Below are positions 42,220 through 51,036 of a DNA stretch of 64,000 nt, in pieces. The first letter of the stretch is position 1; the number at the start of each line of letters is the position of its first letter. This stretch comes from Kribbella pittospori (GTDB lineage Bacteria > Actinomycetota > Actinomycetes > Propionibacteriales > Kribbellaceae): NCBI RefSeq assembly GCF_004331465.1, contig NZ_SJKB01000001.1, positions 1,302,001-1,366,000 of the forward strand, written 5' to 3'. The notes beneath the pieces were generated by a model. That model was not told the origin of the DNA. It did not search any database and worked only from the letters and a program-made list of their open reading frames with translations. The translations under genes and the position numbers were made by a program.

Positions 42220-44610
42220 TCAGTGCACCCAGGAGGGCAGCGGGATCACCCGCACGACCTGGGGATCGTGGTCGCTGATCTGGTCCGGGAACTCCGCGTT
42301 CATGTGCACCACGTCGTACGTCGAGGCCGGCTGCAGGTTCCGGGAGACCAGGATCTGGTCCAGGATCTGGCTGTTGCCCTCGAACACGTAGCTGTAGCGC
42401 TCCGGCAGCGGCAGCGTCCGCGGCATGTCGATCAACGACGTCTTGCCGGACCCGACCAGGATGTCGGCGGTCTCCGACCAGTCGAAGTCGTTCAGGTCAC
42501 CGAGCACGATCACGTTCGCGCCCTTGTCCTTGGCCAGGATCTGGTCCACGAACCCGCGCACCGACTCAGCCTGCTGGTGCCGCTTCGCCGCGGTCACCTG
42601 CATCGGCGGCTGGGTCCGGCCCCAGAGCGGGTCGTCGCCACCCTTGGAGCTGAAGTGGTTGACCACCACGAACATGCTCTGGCCGTGCCAGGTGAACTCG
42701 CCGGCCAGCGGGACCCGGGTGGCCTCCCAGGCCGGGTTGGCCGGGTCGACGCGACCAGGCGACGAGCTCAGGTGCGGCCGGCCGAACCGGTCGGTGGTGA
42801 TGGTGGTCGGGACGGTCGAGCCGCCGCCGGGACGGTCGACGAACTTCACCGGCTTGTCGGTGCGGTACATGAACGCGACCCGGATGTTGCCGCCCGGCTC
42901 GCCGCCCTCCTGGTTGTTCACCGGGTCGATCTGGCGATAGGCGTACTTCGGTCCGCCCGCCTTCTGGATCGCCGCGACGAGCATGTCGAGAGTGAGGTTC
43001 GCCGCGGGGTTGCCGGAGTTCGTCGCGCCGTCGTTGTCCTGCACTTCCTCCAGTCCGAGGATGTCCGGTGCGGCCAGGTTCTTCACGACCGCCTGCGCCA
43101 GCCCGTCGAACTTCGCCTCGCCGTCGGACGGGTCCAGGTTCTCCACGTTGAACGTCGCCACCGACACCTGCAGCGGAGACGAGCGCTGGGCCGTCTCACG
43201 CTGCACGCCACCGTCGATGACTGTCGGCGTCTGCGTCGGCAGGAACTTGAAGTTGCCGAACGAGTAGTCGAGAACACCGGGGACCACTCCGGCCAGCTTG
43301 TCGCCGGTCTTCGCGTCCGGGATCGGCGTCAGCACGTCGTCGAGCAGCACCCGCTCGGGGTTGCTGTCGGTCTTCTGCAGCAGGATGCCGCCGCGCACGG
43401 TCCGGACCGACGATCCGGCCGGTACGACGGACAGCTCGCGGAACGAACTGGTCGGACCGGTGACCTCGGGCTGGTTGATGCCGAGCCACATGCCCTCCAG
43501 CGACTCCCAGAAGTCGAGGCCGTCGTTGGCCGGGTCGAACGCCGTACTGGTCGTCTCGACGTCGCCGTTGGAGTCGTCGTCGATCACGGTCGACGGCGGG
43601 ACCCGGCCGCCAGGCCCGACGATCGTCGGGGCCGGTACGGACGCGGTGCCGGTGACGGTGATCGTCGGGTTGGTGATCTCCGTGGTGGTCAGGTTGTCGG
43701 TGCCGCCGGAGCCGCCGGGGCGGAACTCGGCGACGGTGCCCTGGACGGTCAGCGCGTCACCGACGGCCACGGTCGGCGCGGAGCTGGTGAAGACGAAGAC
43801 GCCTTCGCTGGTGGCCGGGTCGGTGTCGGGCTGCGGGTCCTGGAACCAGAAGCCGTTGCTGCTCTTCGCGGTGACCACGCCGGTCACGTTCTTGACCGCC
43901 TTGCCGGCCAGCGGAGACAGGTGCGCGGCGCCCTGGATGTCGTGGATCTTCGCGTCCACCGGCGGCTCGGTCGGGGTCGAGGTGACGGTGCCCGGCGACG
44001 GGTTGCCGGCGGCGAAGTCGGCGCCGTTGTTGTCGGTGTCCGTGGACGCGTCGACGCGCGCGGCCGAGGTGCTGTTCGACAGGCCCGGCGCGGCCGCGGT
44101 CTCGAAGTCGGTCGCGGTGCCGTAGCCGATGTAGTCCTTCACCCCCGCGTCGGCGTGGCAGGTCGCCCCGCAGGCCAGCGCGGTCTGGTTGGTGACCAGC
44201 GCGACCTTCCCGGCGGTGGCCGACATCGCGATGCCGCCGGACACGTTCGGCGTCGGCATCGGCTGGCCGTTCCCGGCGCCCGCGCCTTCCTGGACCAGGT
44301 ACGCCGCTCCCGGCGCGATCGTCCCGGTCAGGTTCGTCACCTGCCAGGTCGAGCCGGCCGCGGACGCGTACTGGATCGACCAGCCGCTCACGTCCACCGG
44401 CGCGCTGGAGTTGTTGGTCAGCTCGACGAAGTCGTTCGTGTACGCGGCACCTGTGTTGCCACCGCCGCCGTACACCTCGGTGATGAGCACATCGGTCGAG
44501 GCCGCGTCGGCCGGTGCGGCCAGCAAGGCCACCCCCAGACCGGAAACCACAAGACTGGAGGTGATCACAAGGGCGCCCAGGCGGCGCCGTGATCGGATCA
44601 GGGCAGACAT
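42220..44610 (-). CDS. Secreted ExeM/NucH-like nuclease with lamin-tail domain
   Basis: A 796-residue exported protein. A Sec signal (RRRLGALVITSSLVVSGLGV, cleavage near ADAAS) precedes a lamin-tail-like beta domain (about 40-180, DVLITEVYGGGGNTG and FVELTNNSSAPVDVSGW), an OB-like region (about 210-300), and a C-terminal endonuclease/exonuclease/phosphatase domain (about 480-790) with ATFNVENLDP, GLEEVQDNDG, VVNHFSSKGGDDP, VLGDLNDF and SDHDPQVV supplying the metal and catalytic residues. ExeM-type proteins degrade extracellular DNA. The start at 44610 gives a normal signal peptide; the frame extends 18 codons upstream without support. Confidence 0.9.
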   Translation of the reverse strand: MSALIRSRRRLGALVITSSLVVSGLGVALLAAPADAASTDVLITEVYGGGGNTGAAYTNDFVELTNNSSAPVDVSGWSIQYASAAGSTWQVTNLTGTIAPGAAYLVQEGAGAGNGQPMPTPNVSGGIAMSATAGKVALVTNQTALACGATCHADAGVKDYIGYGTATDFETAAAPGLSNSTSAARVDASTDTDNNGADFAAGNPSPGTVTSTPTEPPVDAKIHDIQGAAHLSPLAGKAVKNVTGVVTAKSSNGFWFQDPQPDTDPATSEGVFVFTSSAPTVAVGDALTVQGTVAEFRPGGSGGTDNLTTTEITNPTITVTGTASVPAPTIVGPGGRVPPSTVIDDDSNGDVETTSTAFDPANDGLDFWESLEGMWLGINQPEVTGPTSSFRELSVVPAGSSVRTVRGGILLQKTDSNPERVLLDDVLTPIPDAKTGDKLAGVVPGVLDYSFGNFKFLPTQTPTVIDGGVQRETAQRSSPLQVSVATFNVENLDPSDGEAKFDGLAQAVVKNLAAPDILGLEEVQDNDGATNSGNPAANLTLDMLVAAIQKAGGPKYAYRQIDPVNNQEGGEPGGNIRVAFMYRTDKPVKFVDRPGGGSTVPTTITTDRFGRPHLSSSPGRVDPANPAWEATRVPLAGEFTWHGQSMFVVVNHFSSKGGDDPLWGRTQPPMQVTAAKRHQQAESVRGFVDQILAKDKGANVIVLGDLNDFDWSETADILVGSGKTSLIDMPRTLPLPERYSYVFEGNSQILDQILVSRNLQPASTYDVVHMNAEFPDQISDHDPQVVRVIPLPSWVH

Positions 44611-44692
44611 GAGCCGGATTCTCACACCCGGACCAGTCGCCGCCAAGGTCCAACACGTGAACACCAGGTGCGGCCGCTGAAGGCAGGGGTGA

Positions 44693-46072
44693 TCATTCGC
44701 CGGACAGCGCCAGCAGCTGGTGAACCTCGACCGGTTCGGCCTTGCCTTTGAGGTCGACCAGGCCCAAAGACTGCGTCACAGCATCCGGCAGCAGCGCCTT
44801 CGTAGCGGGGCCGATCGCGACGCCGCCGCCCGGTGCCTTGCCCTCGATCCGGGAGGCGACGTTCACGGTGTCGCCGATGACCGTGTGGGTCCGGCCGCCC
44901 TCGGTGCCGAGCAGGCTGACCGAGGCGATCCCGCTGTTGATCCCGACCCGGAACCGCGGCCAGTTCGGGTGCGCCGCCTGCACAGCCGCCGCGGCCTCCT
45001 GCAGCGCGAGCCCGGCCGCGGCCGCGCGGGCCGCGTGGTCAGGCTGGTTTCCCCGCTTGTTGAAGGTCACCATCAGCGCGTCGCCGATGATCCGGTCGAC
45101 GTCGCCGCCATGACGTCGTACGACGGGAGGTACGACGACCTGGAAGTAGGTGTTCAGCATCGTGGTGACCTCGGCCGGGTCATGGTTCTCCGAGAAGGTG
45201 GTGAACCCCTGCAGATCCGCGAACAGCACGCTCAACTCGCGCCGGCCCGAGACGGTGTCGTCGAGATACAGATCGGCGAACCGTTCCTCGTACCACTGGA
45301 TCCGGACGCCGACGACGACCAGCACGAACGCGGCCAGCATCAGCACGTGCCACTCCCACCACGACAGCGCCCAGTTCGTCGCGAACACCATCGCGACCAT
45401 CGCCTCGGCGAGCAGGATGAACGCGGCGATCATCGACAGCAGCATCAACGACGGCTTCCGCCACCACGTGTGCAGGTAGCGGGCGGCCGCGACGACGTAC
45501 AACAGCACAGCCGGTACGGCGAGCGCGGTGAGGATGCCATCGGCGACCTCCGGTACGGCGGTGTCGTGCAACGGCGGCAGGCGCAGGATCGACGCCACCG
45601 CCCACAACGCCATCAGGGTCAGCAGCGCCGCACGCAGGATCCGCCCCCGCCGGACCCAGGCCGACACCCGATCGCCGGACATGTTCAGGCTCGACAGGAC
45701 TGCGAAGATCGACGCGACCGCGACCCCGATGGGCGTTGCGAGGGTGAATCCCGCGTTCGGTGTGTCCAGCAGGATCTTCGGCGTCGCCAACGCGTGCAGG
45801 CCGAGGAACCCGGCCGCCGACAGGAACGCCAGCGACACCAGCAGAACCCGCGGATCACCCCGCCGCAGGGCAGCCGCACCCGTGAGGTACGCCAGTACGG
45901 CGCTCAGCACCGCGGTGATCAGCACCAGCCAGAAATGCGACGGGTGGTGCTCCCAGTGCACATCCAACTTCGGTCTCTGGACCAGGAGTACCAACCCGGC
46001 CAGCGGAACCACCAGCACCAGCGCGGTCAGGACAACCATCGCCGGGGTGTAGACGAACCGCCGTTCAGGCAT
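44693..46072 (-). CDS. Membrane-bound class III adenylate/guanylate cyclase
   Basis: A 459-residue protein. The N-terminal 250 residues hold about six to eight membrane helices. Residues about 275-450 form the class III cyclase domain: LSVLFADLQGFTTFSE and IIGDALMVTF give the two metal-binding Asp, and HTVIGDTVNVASRIEG the transition-state Asn/Arg. Whether it makes cAMP or cGMP cannot be told with confidence. The ATG at 46072 overlaps the upstream receiver/reductase-like gene by 8 bases, so the two are expressed together. Its stop is 82 bases from the start of the nuclease gene. Confidence 0.87.
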   Translation of the reverse strand: MPERRFVYTPAMVVLTALVLVVPLAGLVLLVQRPKLDVHWEHHPSHFWLVLITAVLSAVLAYLTGAAALRRGDPRVLLVSLAFLSAAGFLGLHALATPKILLDTPNAGFTLATPIGVAVASIFAVLSSLNMSGDRVSAWVRRGRILRAALLTLMALWAVASILRLPPLHDTAVPEVADGILTALAVPAVLLYVVAAARYLHTWWRKPSLMLLSMIAAFILLAEAMVAMVFATNWALSWWEWHVLMLAAFVLVVVGVRIQWYEERFADLYLDDTVSGRRELSVLFADLQGFTTFSENHDPAEVTTMLNTYFQVVVPPVVRRHGGDVDRIIGDALMVTFNKRGNQPDHAARAAAAGLALQEAAAAVQAAHPNWPRFRVGINSGIASVSLLGTEGGRTHTVIGDTVNVASRIEGKAPGGGVAIGPATKALLPDAVTQSLGLVDLKGKAEPVEVHQLLALSGE

Positions 46073-47804
46073 CCTCGGACACCTTGAGATGGGTGTGGAC
46101 CTGCGAGACCACCACGGACCCTTCACCGACGGCCGACGCCACCCGCTTCACCGAACCACTGCGGACGTCGCCGATCGCGAACACCCCGGGCATCGTCGTC
46201 TCGTACGGCTGTGGCGGACGGTCCTCGGCCCAGCCCGGATCCGCCGCGGCGTCCGATCCGGTCAGCACGAAGCCGCGCTCGTCCCGGCGGACCTCGTCCG
46301 GCAGCCACTGCGTGCCGGGAACTGCGCCGATCATCACGAACAACCCGTCGACGTCGAGTCGCTCCTCGCCGCCCGACGTACGGTCGCGCAGCGTCACCCA
46401 CTGCAGCCGCCCGTCGCCGCCACCGCCGACGACCTCGCTCCAGGACCGCACGACCACGTTGGGCGCGGCATCGATCGCGTCGATCAGGTACTTCGACATA
46501 CTCGCGACGAGATCCTTGCCCCGGATCACCAACGTGACCAGCTTGCAGTAACGGGCCAGGTGCAGGACCGCCTGCCCGGCCGAGTTGCCGCCACCGACCA
46601 CGCACGCGTCGCGATCCTTCAGACCATGGGCTTCCGACACACTGGCGCCGTAGTACACCCCTGTCCCCATCAACTGCTCCAGCGCCGGTACGTCGAGCCG
46701 CCGGTACGCCACTCCGGTCGCCAGGATGACCGCCCGAGCCGTCACCTGGCCCACGTCACCGATCTCCGCGACGAAATGACCGTCCCGCTGCTCGAGCCGT
46801 TCGATCGACCGCATCAGGACGAAGTGCGCACCGAAGACCCACGCCTGCTGATAGCCGCGCTGAGCCAGTTCGGAGCCGCGGATCCCGCGCGAGAAACCCA
46901 GGTAGTTGCGGATCAGCGAACTCGTTCCAGCCTGCCCGCCGATCGCCTCCCGCTCCACGACCAGCGTCCGCAGCCCTTCGGACGACGCATAGACGGCGGC
47001 CGCCAATCCGCCCGGACCGGCCCCGATCACGAGAAGGTCGAACGAGTCCTCGCCGGCGGCCAACGTCGTCGAGACACCCCACGCCTCGGCGATCTCCACG
47101 TCGGTCGGATCGCGCAGCACCATGCCACCCACGGCCGGCATCCACACCAGCACGCTGTCCCCGGGATCCGGCTCACCGATCCACTCCAGTACGGCGTTCG
47201 CCGGCACCGAACCACTGACCCGGAACGCGCTCGGGATCCCGTTACGCGCGAGCAGACTGCGGACCGCCTGACCGCGGACCGAGTGATCGGACGCGATCAC
47301 GACCACCTCACGCAGATTGGCGACCTCGTAGCGCGACCACTCCTGCACGAACTCCGCGACGGTCCGGTGGAACAACTCGTCCTGCGCGATCCACGGCTTC
47401 AGCACGTAGTAGTTGATGTCGCCGACAGACATCGCGGACAGGATCGCCGACGCCGTACTCCGAGTCGCCCAAGCACCCCACTCGATCAGCAGGGCACGGC
47501 GTGCGTCCGGATGAAGAGTCCTCGACGCGGCCAGGATCTCGGCCCGCTCGTTGTCCGGCAGCGCATTGTCGACCATCACGACGGCAACCCGGTGCTGCAG
47601 GTCGTGTGCGAGCTGTAGGCAGGTCAGTGCAGCGGTTGTGGTCAGCTCGCCGCGGACTCTGTAGTCCACGCCGAAGCCTCGCTCCAGCTCGGTTTCACAC
47701 CGTTCCAGACGCTCCGGGTCAGCGTCGACGACCAGCAGTAGTGGCCTGGCTTCACGCAGCTTGGCCTCACGCCGTCCGAAATGTCCCCCGGGCTCCCCAC
47801 CCAT
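46065..47804 (-). CDS. Receiver-like domain fused to a thioredoxin-reductase-like FAD protein without the CxxC
   Basis: A 579-residue cytoplasmic protein. Residues about 18-145 resemble a response-regulator receiver (LLLVVDADPERLERCETEL, VMVDNALPD, YYVLKPW), followed by a linker region that includes a thioredoxin-like segment (about 160-240). From about 270 comes the two-dinucleotide-fold reductase: FDLLVIGAGPGGLAAAVYAS binds FAD, CVVGGGNSAGQAVLHLAR binds NADPH, and GVFAIGDVRSGSVKRVA closes the FAD site. Where true thioredoxin reductases have CATC, this one reads YYGASVSEA, so disulfide exchange there is impossible. A promoter (47812-47840) places the transcript start at the ATG. The cyclase gene overlaps its 3' end. 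Confidence 0.82.
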   Translation of the reverse strand: MGGEPGGHFGRREAKLREARPLLLVVDADPERLERCETELERGFGVDYRVRGELTTTAALTCLQLAHDLQHRVAVVMVDNALPDNERAEILAASRTLHPDARRALLIEWGAWATRSTASAILSAMSVGDINYYVLKPWIAQDELFHRTVAEFVQEWSRYEVANLREVVVIASDHSVRGQAVRSLLARNGIPSAFRVSGSVPANAVLEWIGEPDPGDSVLVWMPAVGGMVLRDPTDVEIAEAWGVSTTLAAGEDSFDLLVIGAGPGGLAAAVYASSEGLRTLVVEREAIGGQAGTSSLIRNYLGFSRGIRGSELAQRGYQQAWVFGAHFVLMRSIERLEQRDGHFVAEIGDVGQVTARAVILATGVAYRRLDVPALEQLMGTGVYYGASVSEAHGLKDRDACVVGGGNSAGQAVLHLARYCKLVTLVIRGKDLVASMSKYLIDAIDAAPNVVVRSWSEVVGGGGDGRLQWVTLRDRTSGGEERLDVDGLFVMIGAVPGTQWLPDEVRRDERGFVLTGSDAAADPGWAEDRPPQPYETTMPGVFAIGDVRSGSVKRVASAVGEGSVVVSQVHTHLKVSEDA

Positions 47805-47811
47805 GCTTGTG

Positions 47812-47859
47812 ACGGTAGGTGGGTCGCCCCCGCAGGGCAATGGACAAAGCGTTTGTTCA
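47812..47859 (-). promoter_or_regulatory. Promoter and flanking inverted repeat of the receiver/reductase-cyclase operon
   Basis: On the minus strand TTGCCC (47840-47835) and TACCGT (47817-47812) are separated by 17 bases, and 7 bases later comes the ATG at 47804. The transcript would be leaderless, in line with the missing ribosome site. Just upstream, TGGACAAA-GCG-TTTGTTCA (47841-47859) is an imperfect inverted repeat abutting the -35 box, a possible operator. Confidence 0.5.
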
Positions 47860-47930
47860 CCGGTCCTGTCCGCCCCAGTGGGACAGGACCGGTGAAGTCA
47901 TCGCACACCGCCGTGCCTCCGGCACGGCGG
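47859..47930 (-). terminator. Two tandem hairpins after the M4 protease gene
   Basis: CCGCCGTGCC (47908-47917) pairs with GGCACGGCGG (47921-47930) around TCC, 5 bases after the protease stop. A second stem of 13 bases pairs 47859-47871 with 47881-47893 around a 9-base loop. Both are perfect. They probably end protease transcription before the next promoter on the same strand. Confidence 0.6.
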
Positions 47931-47934
47931 GTCG

Positions 47935-49530
47935 TCAGTTGACGCTGACCGCGGTCCAGGTCGCCGCGACAGCGGCCCGCTCGGGGCTGCTGGCGCCGTA
48001 CAGGTCGGTGGCCGCGTTCAGCGTCGCCGTCCGCGCCTGGGCGTACGTCGTACCCGTGGTCATGTACGTCGTCAGCGCGCGGTACCAGATCTTCTCGAGC
48101 TTCTGGTGGCCGATGCCGGTCAGCGTCGAACCGTTGCAGGTCGGCGAGTTGTGCGGCAGCCCGCCGATCGTCTTGGCGCCGCTGCCCTCGGCGAGCAGGT
48201 AGGCGAAGTGGTTCGCGATCCCGGACGAGTAGTGCACGTCGAGGTTGCCCACGCCGGAGGACCAGCAGTCGGGGGAGTTGCCGTCCTTGCTCGGCTTGTC
48301 CATGTACCGCAGCGCCGGCCGGTCCTTCATGATCTCCTCGCCGATGTAGTAGTCACCCGGGTCGGAGGCCTTGTTCGAGTAGAACTCGACCATGGTGCCG
48401 AAGATGTCGCTGGTCGCCTCGTTCAGGCCGCCGGACTCACCGGAGTAGGTCAGGTTCGCGGTCGCCGAGGTGACGCCATGGGACATCTCGTGGCCGGCCA
48501 CGTCGATCGACACCAGCGGGCCGGCGGTCACGCCGTCGCCGTCGCCGTACGTCATCTGCTTGCCGTCCCAGAAGGCGTTCACGTAGTTGGTGCCGTAGTG
48601 CACCCGGCTCGGCACGCCCTTGCCGTTGTTGAAGATGCCGTTCCGGCCGTGCACGTTCTTGTAGTAGTCGAACGTGGTCGCGGCGCCGTAGTGCGCGTCG
48701 ACGGCGGCGGTGGCGCGGCTCGCGGTGGTGCCGGTGCCCCAGTGGTTGTCGGCGTCGGTGAACCGGGTCGGGGTCGGGCAGCCGATGCCGAACAACTGGC
48801 ACAGGATCGAGTCGGTCTTGTTGTTCGCGTCGGCGGTGAAGCCGTTGCCGCGGACCGGGTCGGTGAGCGTGAAGCCGCCGGTGGCCGCGGTGGTGTCGAG
48901 CGGGACGGTGCCGGAGTACAGGCTCTGGCCGTCGCCGGTCGCGGTTTCGATGTGCTGCTCGCTGACCAGCTTCGCGCCGGTGAGTGCGTCCACGGTGGTG
49001 GTGATGTGGCTCGGCGTACCGTCCGGCTGGGTTCCGGCGGTGGTGACCAGGTAGGCCAGGCGCGGCGCGCCCTTGCGGGCCTCGATCACCAGCGCGGGTT
49101 TGCCCTCGGCCTTCTGACCGCGGGTGAGTGCCTTCGAAGTCGCTGTGGCGAGGCTGAGCTTCGGGGTGCGGCCGACGTTCGCGCTGCGGGTCAGGCTCAG
49201 GCTGGCACCCTTCCAGCTGCCGTCCTTGGCCTGGTGTACGACGACGTCGCCGCCGAGGACCTTGAGTCCGCCGATGGTCCGATCCATCCGGACGTGGCTC
49301 GACCCGTCGGGGTCGACGAGGACGTCGCGGACGACGAAGGCGTCCGAACCGGTGGCTCGCAGTACGGCGAGATTGTTGCCGATGGCGGCCGTGGCCCGGG
49401 CGACGGCGGCGGCCGGGGTGGGGAGGGGGTCTGCCGTCGGCGCACCGATGGCGGTGGTGGCGCTGGTCAGACCGAGGGCGGTAGTGGTCGCCACTGCGGT
49501 AGCAGCGGCGAACAGGGCGGATCTGTTCAT
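47935..49530 (-). CDS. Secreted M4 (thermolysin-like) neutral metalloprotease
   Basis: A 531-residue secreted zinc protease. A Sec signal (residues 1-29) precedes an FTP/PepSY-type propeptide (about 45-200). The mature part has the zinc motif DVAGHEMSHGV and the third ligand in GGLNEATSDIFG, the substrate-site Tyr/His in YSSGIANHFAYLL, and a C-terminal helical domain. Such proteases degrade proteins outside the cell and mature by autocleavage. The ATG at 49530 follows GAAGGAGCG. It is divergent from the LigD-like gene and is followed by two strong hairpins. Confidence 0.94.
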   Translation of the reverse strand: MNRSALFAAATAVATTTALGLTSATTAIGAPTADPLPTPAAAVARATAAIGNNLAVLRATGSDAFVVRDVLVDPDGSSHVRMDRTIGGLKVLGGDVVVHQAKDGSWKGASLSLTRSANVGRTPKLSLATATSKALTRGQKAEGKPALVIEARKGAPRLAYLVTTAGTQPDGTPSHITTTVDALTGAKLVSEQHIETATGDGQSLYSGTVPLDTTAATGGFTLTDPVRGNGFTADANNKTDSILCQLFGIGCPTPTRFTDADNHWGTGTTASRATAAVDAHYGAATTFDYYKNVHGRNGIFNNGKGVPSRVHYGTNYVNAFWDGKQMTYGDGDGVTAGPLVSIDVAGHEMSHGVTSATANLTYSGESGGLNEATSDIFGTMVEFYSNKASDPGDYYIGEEIMKDRPALRYMDKPSKDGNSPDCWSSGVGNLDVHYSSGIANHFAYLLAEGSGAKTIGGLPHNSPTCNGSTLTGIGHQKLEKIWYRALTTYMTTGTTYAQARTATLNAATDLYGASSPERAAVAATWTAVSVN

Positions 49531-49689
49531 CCTCGCGCTCCTTCATCAGCGTCCCGGGGGCCTCACGCCCCGGGAACGAGGTGCTGGAACGTTACCGCTC
49601 GGTCACGTGGCGTGGCCAGAGGTAGAGAAAAGTTGGCTTTCCGCCGTTCTGCCGCCGGTTTGGTCGGTTCCGGGCGATACCGTCACGCC

Positions 49690-50784
49690 ATGGCGAAGAC
49701 CACAGCGGTGATGCTCCCCGCGGGGGACCGGGAAGTCCGCGTCTCCAGCCCGGAGCGGGTCGTCTACGAGGCGACAGACTGGGCTCCGGAGGTCACCAAG
49801 CTCCAGGTCTGTGAGTACTTCGTCAGCGTCGGTGCCGCGTTCATGCACGCGTCGGGCGACCGTCCGGTCGCGCTGGAGCGCTGGCCCGGCGGCTGGCGTG
49901 AGGGGATGACGCTGTCCGTGGACGCGACCGGCCGGCAGACCGGCGACGGCTTCTACTCCAAGCGCCTGCCGAAGGGCGCCCCGGACTGGCTCGAGACCTG
50001 CAGAGTCCTGACGCCGAACGACCGCCCGATCGACGAGCTGTGCCTGACCGAGATCGGGGCCGCGGTCTGGGCGGCTCAGATGGGCACCCTGACCTTCCAC
50101 CCATGGGCCGTGCGCAAGGGCGATCTCGACCATCCGGACGAGCTGCGGATCGACCTCGACCCGCAGCCGGGGGCGACGTTCACCGACGCCCGGCGGGTCG
50201 CCGGCGTCGCCCGGGAGTTGCTCGAGGAGCTGGGTCTTCGCGGGTATCCGAAGAGCAGCGGCAACCGGGGGATCCACATCTACGTGCGGATCCGGCCGGA
50301 GTGGTCGTTCCACGAGGTCCGGCACGCGGCGATCGGCCTCGGGCGGGAGTTGGAACGCCGCGACGACACCGTCACCACCGCGTGGTGGAAGGAGGAGCGC
50401 GGCGACGCGGCGGTCTTCCTCGACTTCAACCAGAACCTGCGCGACCGCACGGTCGCCGGTGCGTGGTCACTCCGGCCGCGGCCCGGTGCGCCGGTCAGTA
50501 CGCCGATGACGTGGGAGCGGCTGGCCGAGGTCGACGATCCGCGGGCGTTCAACCTGCATACCGTCCCGGAGTACCTCACTGATGGTGACCCGTGGGCGGA
50601 CATGGATGAGACGGCGTACTCGCTCGACCCGCTGCTGCAGCTGTGGGAGGAGCTCCCGGGCGGCGAGCTGAACTTCCCGCCGGACTACCCGAAGATGCCC
50701 GGCGAGCCGCCGCGCGTCCAGCCGAGCAAGAAGGTAGCCGACCACTGGGACGAGCAAGGCAACCGAATCGAGCCTCAGCCCTGA
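49690..50784 (+). CDS. LigD-type DNA polymerase/primase domain protein (NHEJ)
   Basis: A 364-residue cytoplasmic protein of the archaeo-eukaryotic primase fold found as the polymerase domain of LigD. The catalytic Asp pair is in LRIDLDPQPGATF, the nucleotide-binding segment in SSGNRGIHIYVRI, and the third acidic residue in AVFLDFNQN. In end-joining this domain fills gaps and adds ribonucleotides. Here it stands alone, without ligase, phosphoesterase or Ku genes nearby. The ATG at 49690 lacks a ribosome site, so the message may be leaderless. Confidence 0.88.
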   Translation: MAKTTAVMLPAGDREVRVSSPERVVYEATDWAPEVTKLQVCEYFVSVGAAFMHASGDRPVALERWPGGWREGMTLSVDATGRQTGDGFYSKRLPKGAPDWLETCRVLTPNDRPIDELCLTEIGAAVWAAQMGTLTFHPWAVRKGDLDHPDELRIDLDPQPGATFTDARRVAGVARELLEELGLRGYPKSSGNRGIHIYVRIRPEWSFHEVRHAAIGLGRELERRDDTVTTAWWKEERGDAAVFLDFNQNLRDRTVAGAWSLRPRPGAPVSTPMTWERLAEVDDPRAFNLHTVPEYLTDGDPWADMDETAYSLDPLLQLWEELPGGELNFPPDYPKMPGEPPRVQPSKKVADHWDEQGNRIEPQP

Positions 50785-50801
50785 CACCTCTCGGCGGATC
50801 C

Positions 50802-50941
50802 TCGCTGGCGGGTTGTTTCGCGGCTGGTGGGATGTAAGCCGCCAGCGGGTAGCTAACCCGCCATCGAGCACGTCTGGAGCGGCGCCGCGGGGATTCGGCT
50901 TGCGTCGCTGGCGGGTTATTTCATGGCTGGCGGGATGTAAG
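50802..50941. repeat. Two copies of a 37-bp intergenic repeat rich in GGCGGG/CCCGCC
   Basis: Bases 50802-50838 and 50905-50941 match at 33 of 37 positions, starting TCGCTGGCGGGTT and ending GGGATGTAAG. The similarity continues for about 27 further bases (CTAACCCGCCA-like and CTAAACCGCCA-like parts), so the unit is roughly 65 bp. Within each unit CTGGCGGG-type and CCGCCAG-type parts are complementary and can form stems. The 252-base space between the LigD-like gene and the SDR gene holds nothing else that I can recognise. Confidence 0.65.
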
Positions 50942-51036
50942 GCGTCATCGAGTGACTAAACCGCCAGCCGGCCGATCGAGTGCTGCATCAACCGGTGGAT
51001 CCGGGGACGGCGTCGGCGAGCAGAACCGGTACGGCA

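Noticed and set aside
41878..44592. 904-codon plus-strand frame opposite the ExeM-like gene
   Set aside because: Composition is dominated by Arg, Val and Gly with no fold, and the minus-strand gene has clear nuclease motifs.
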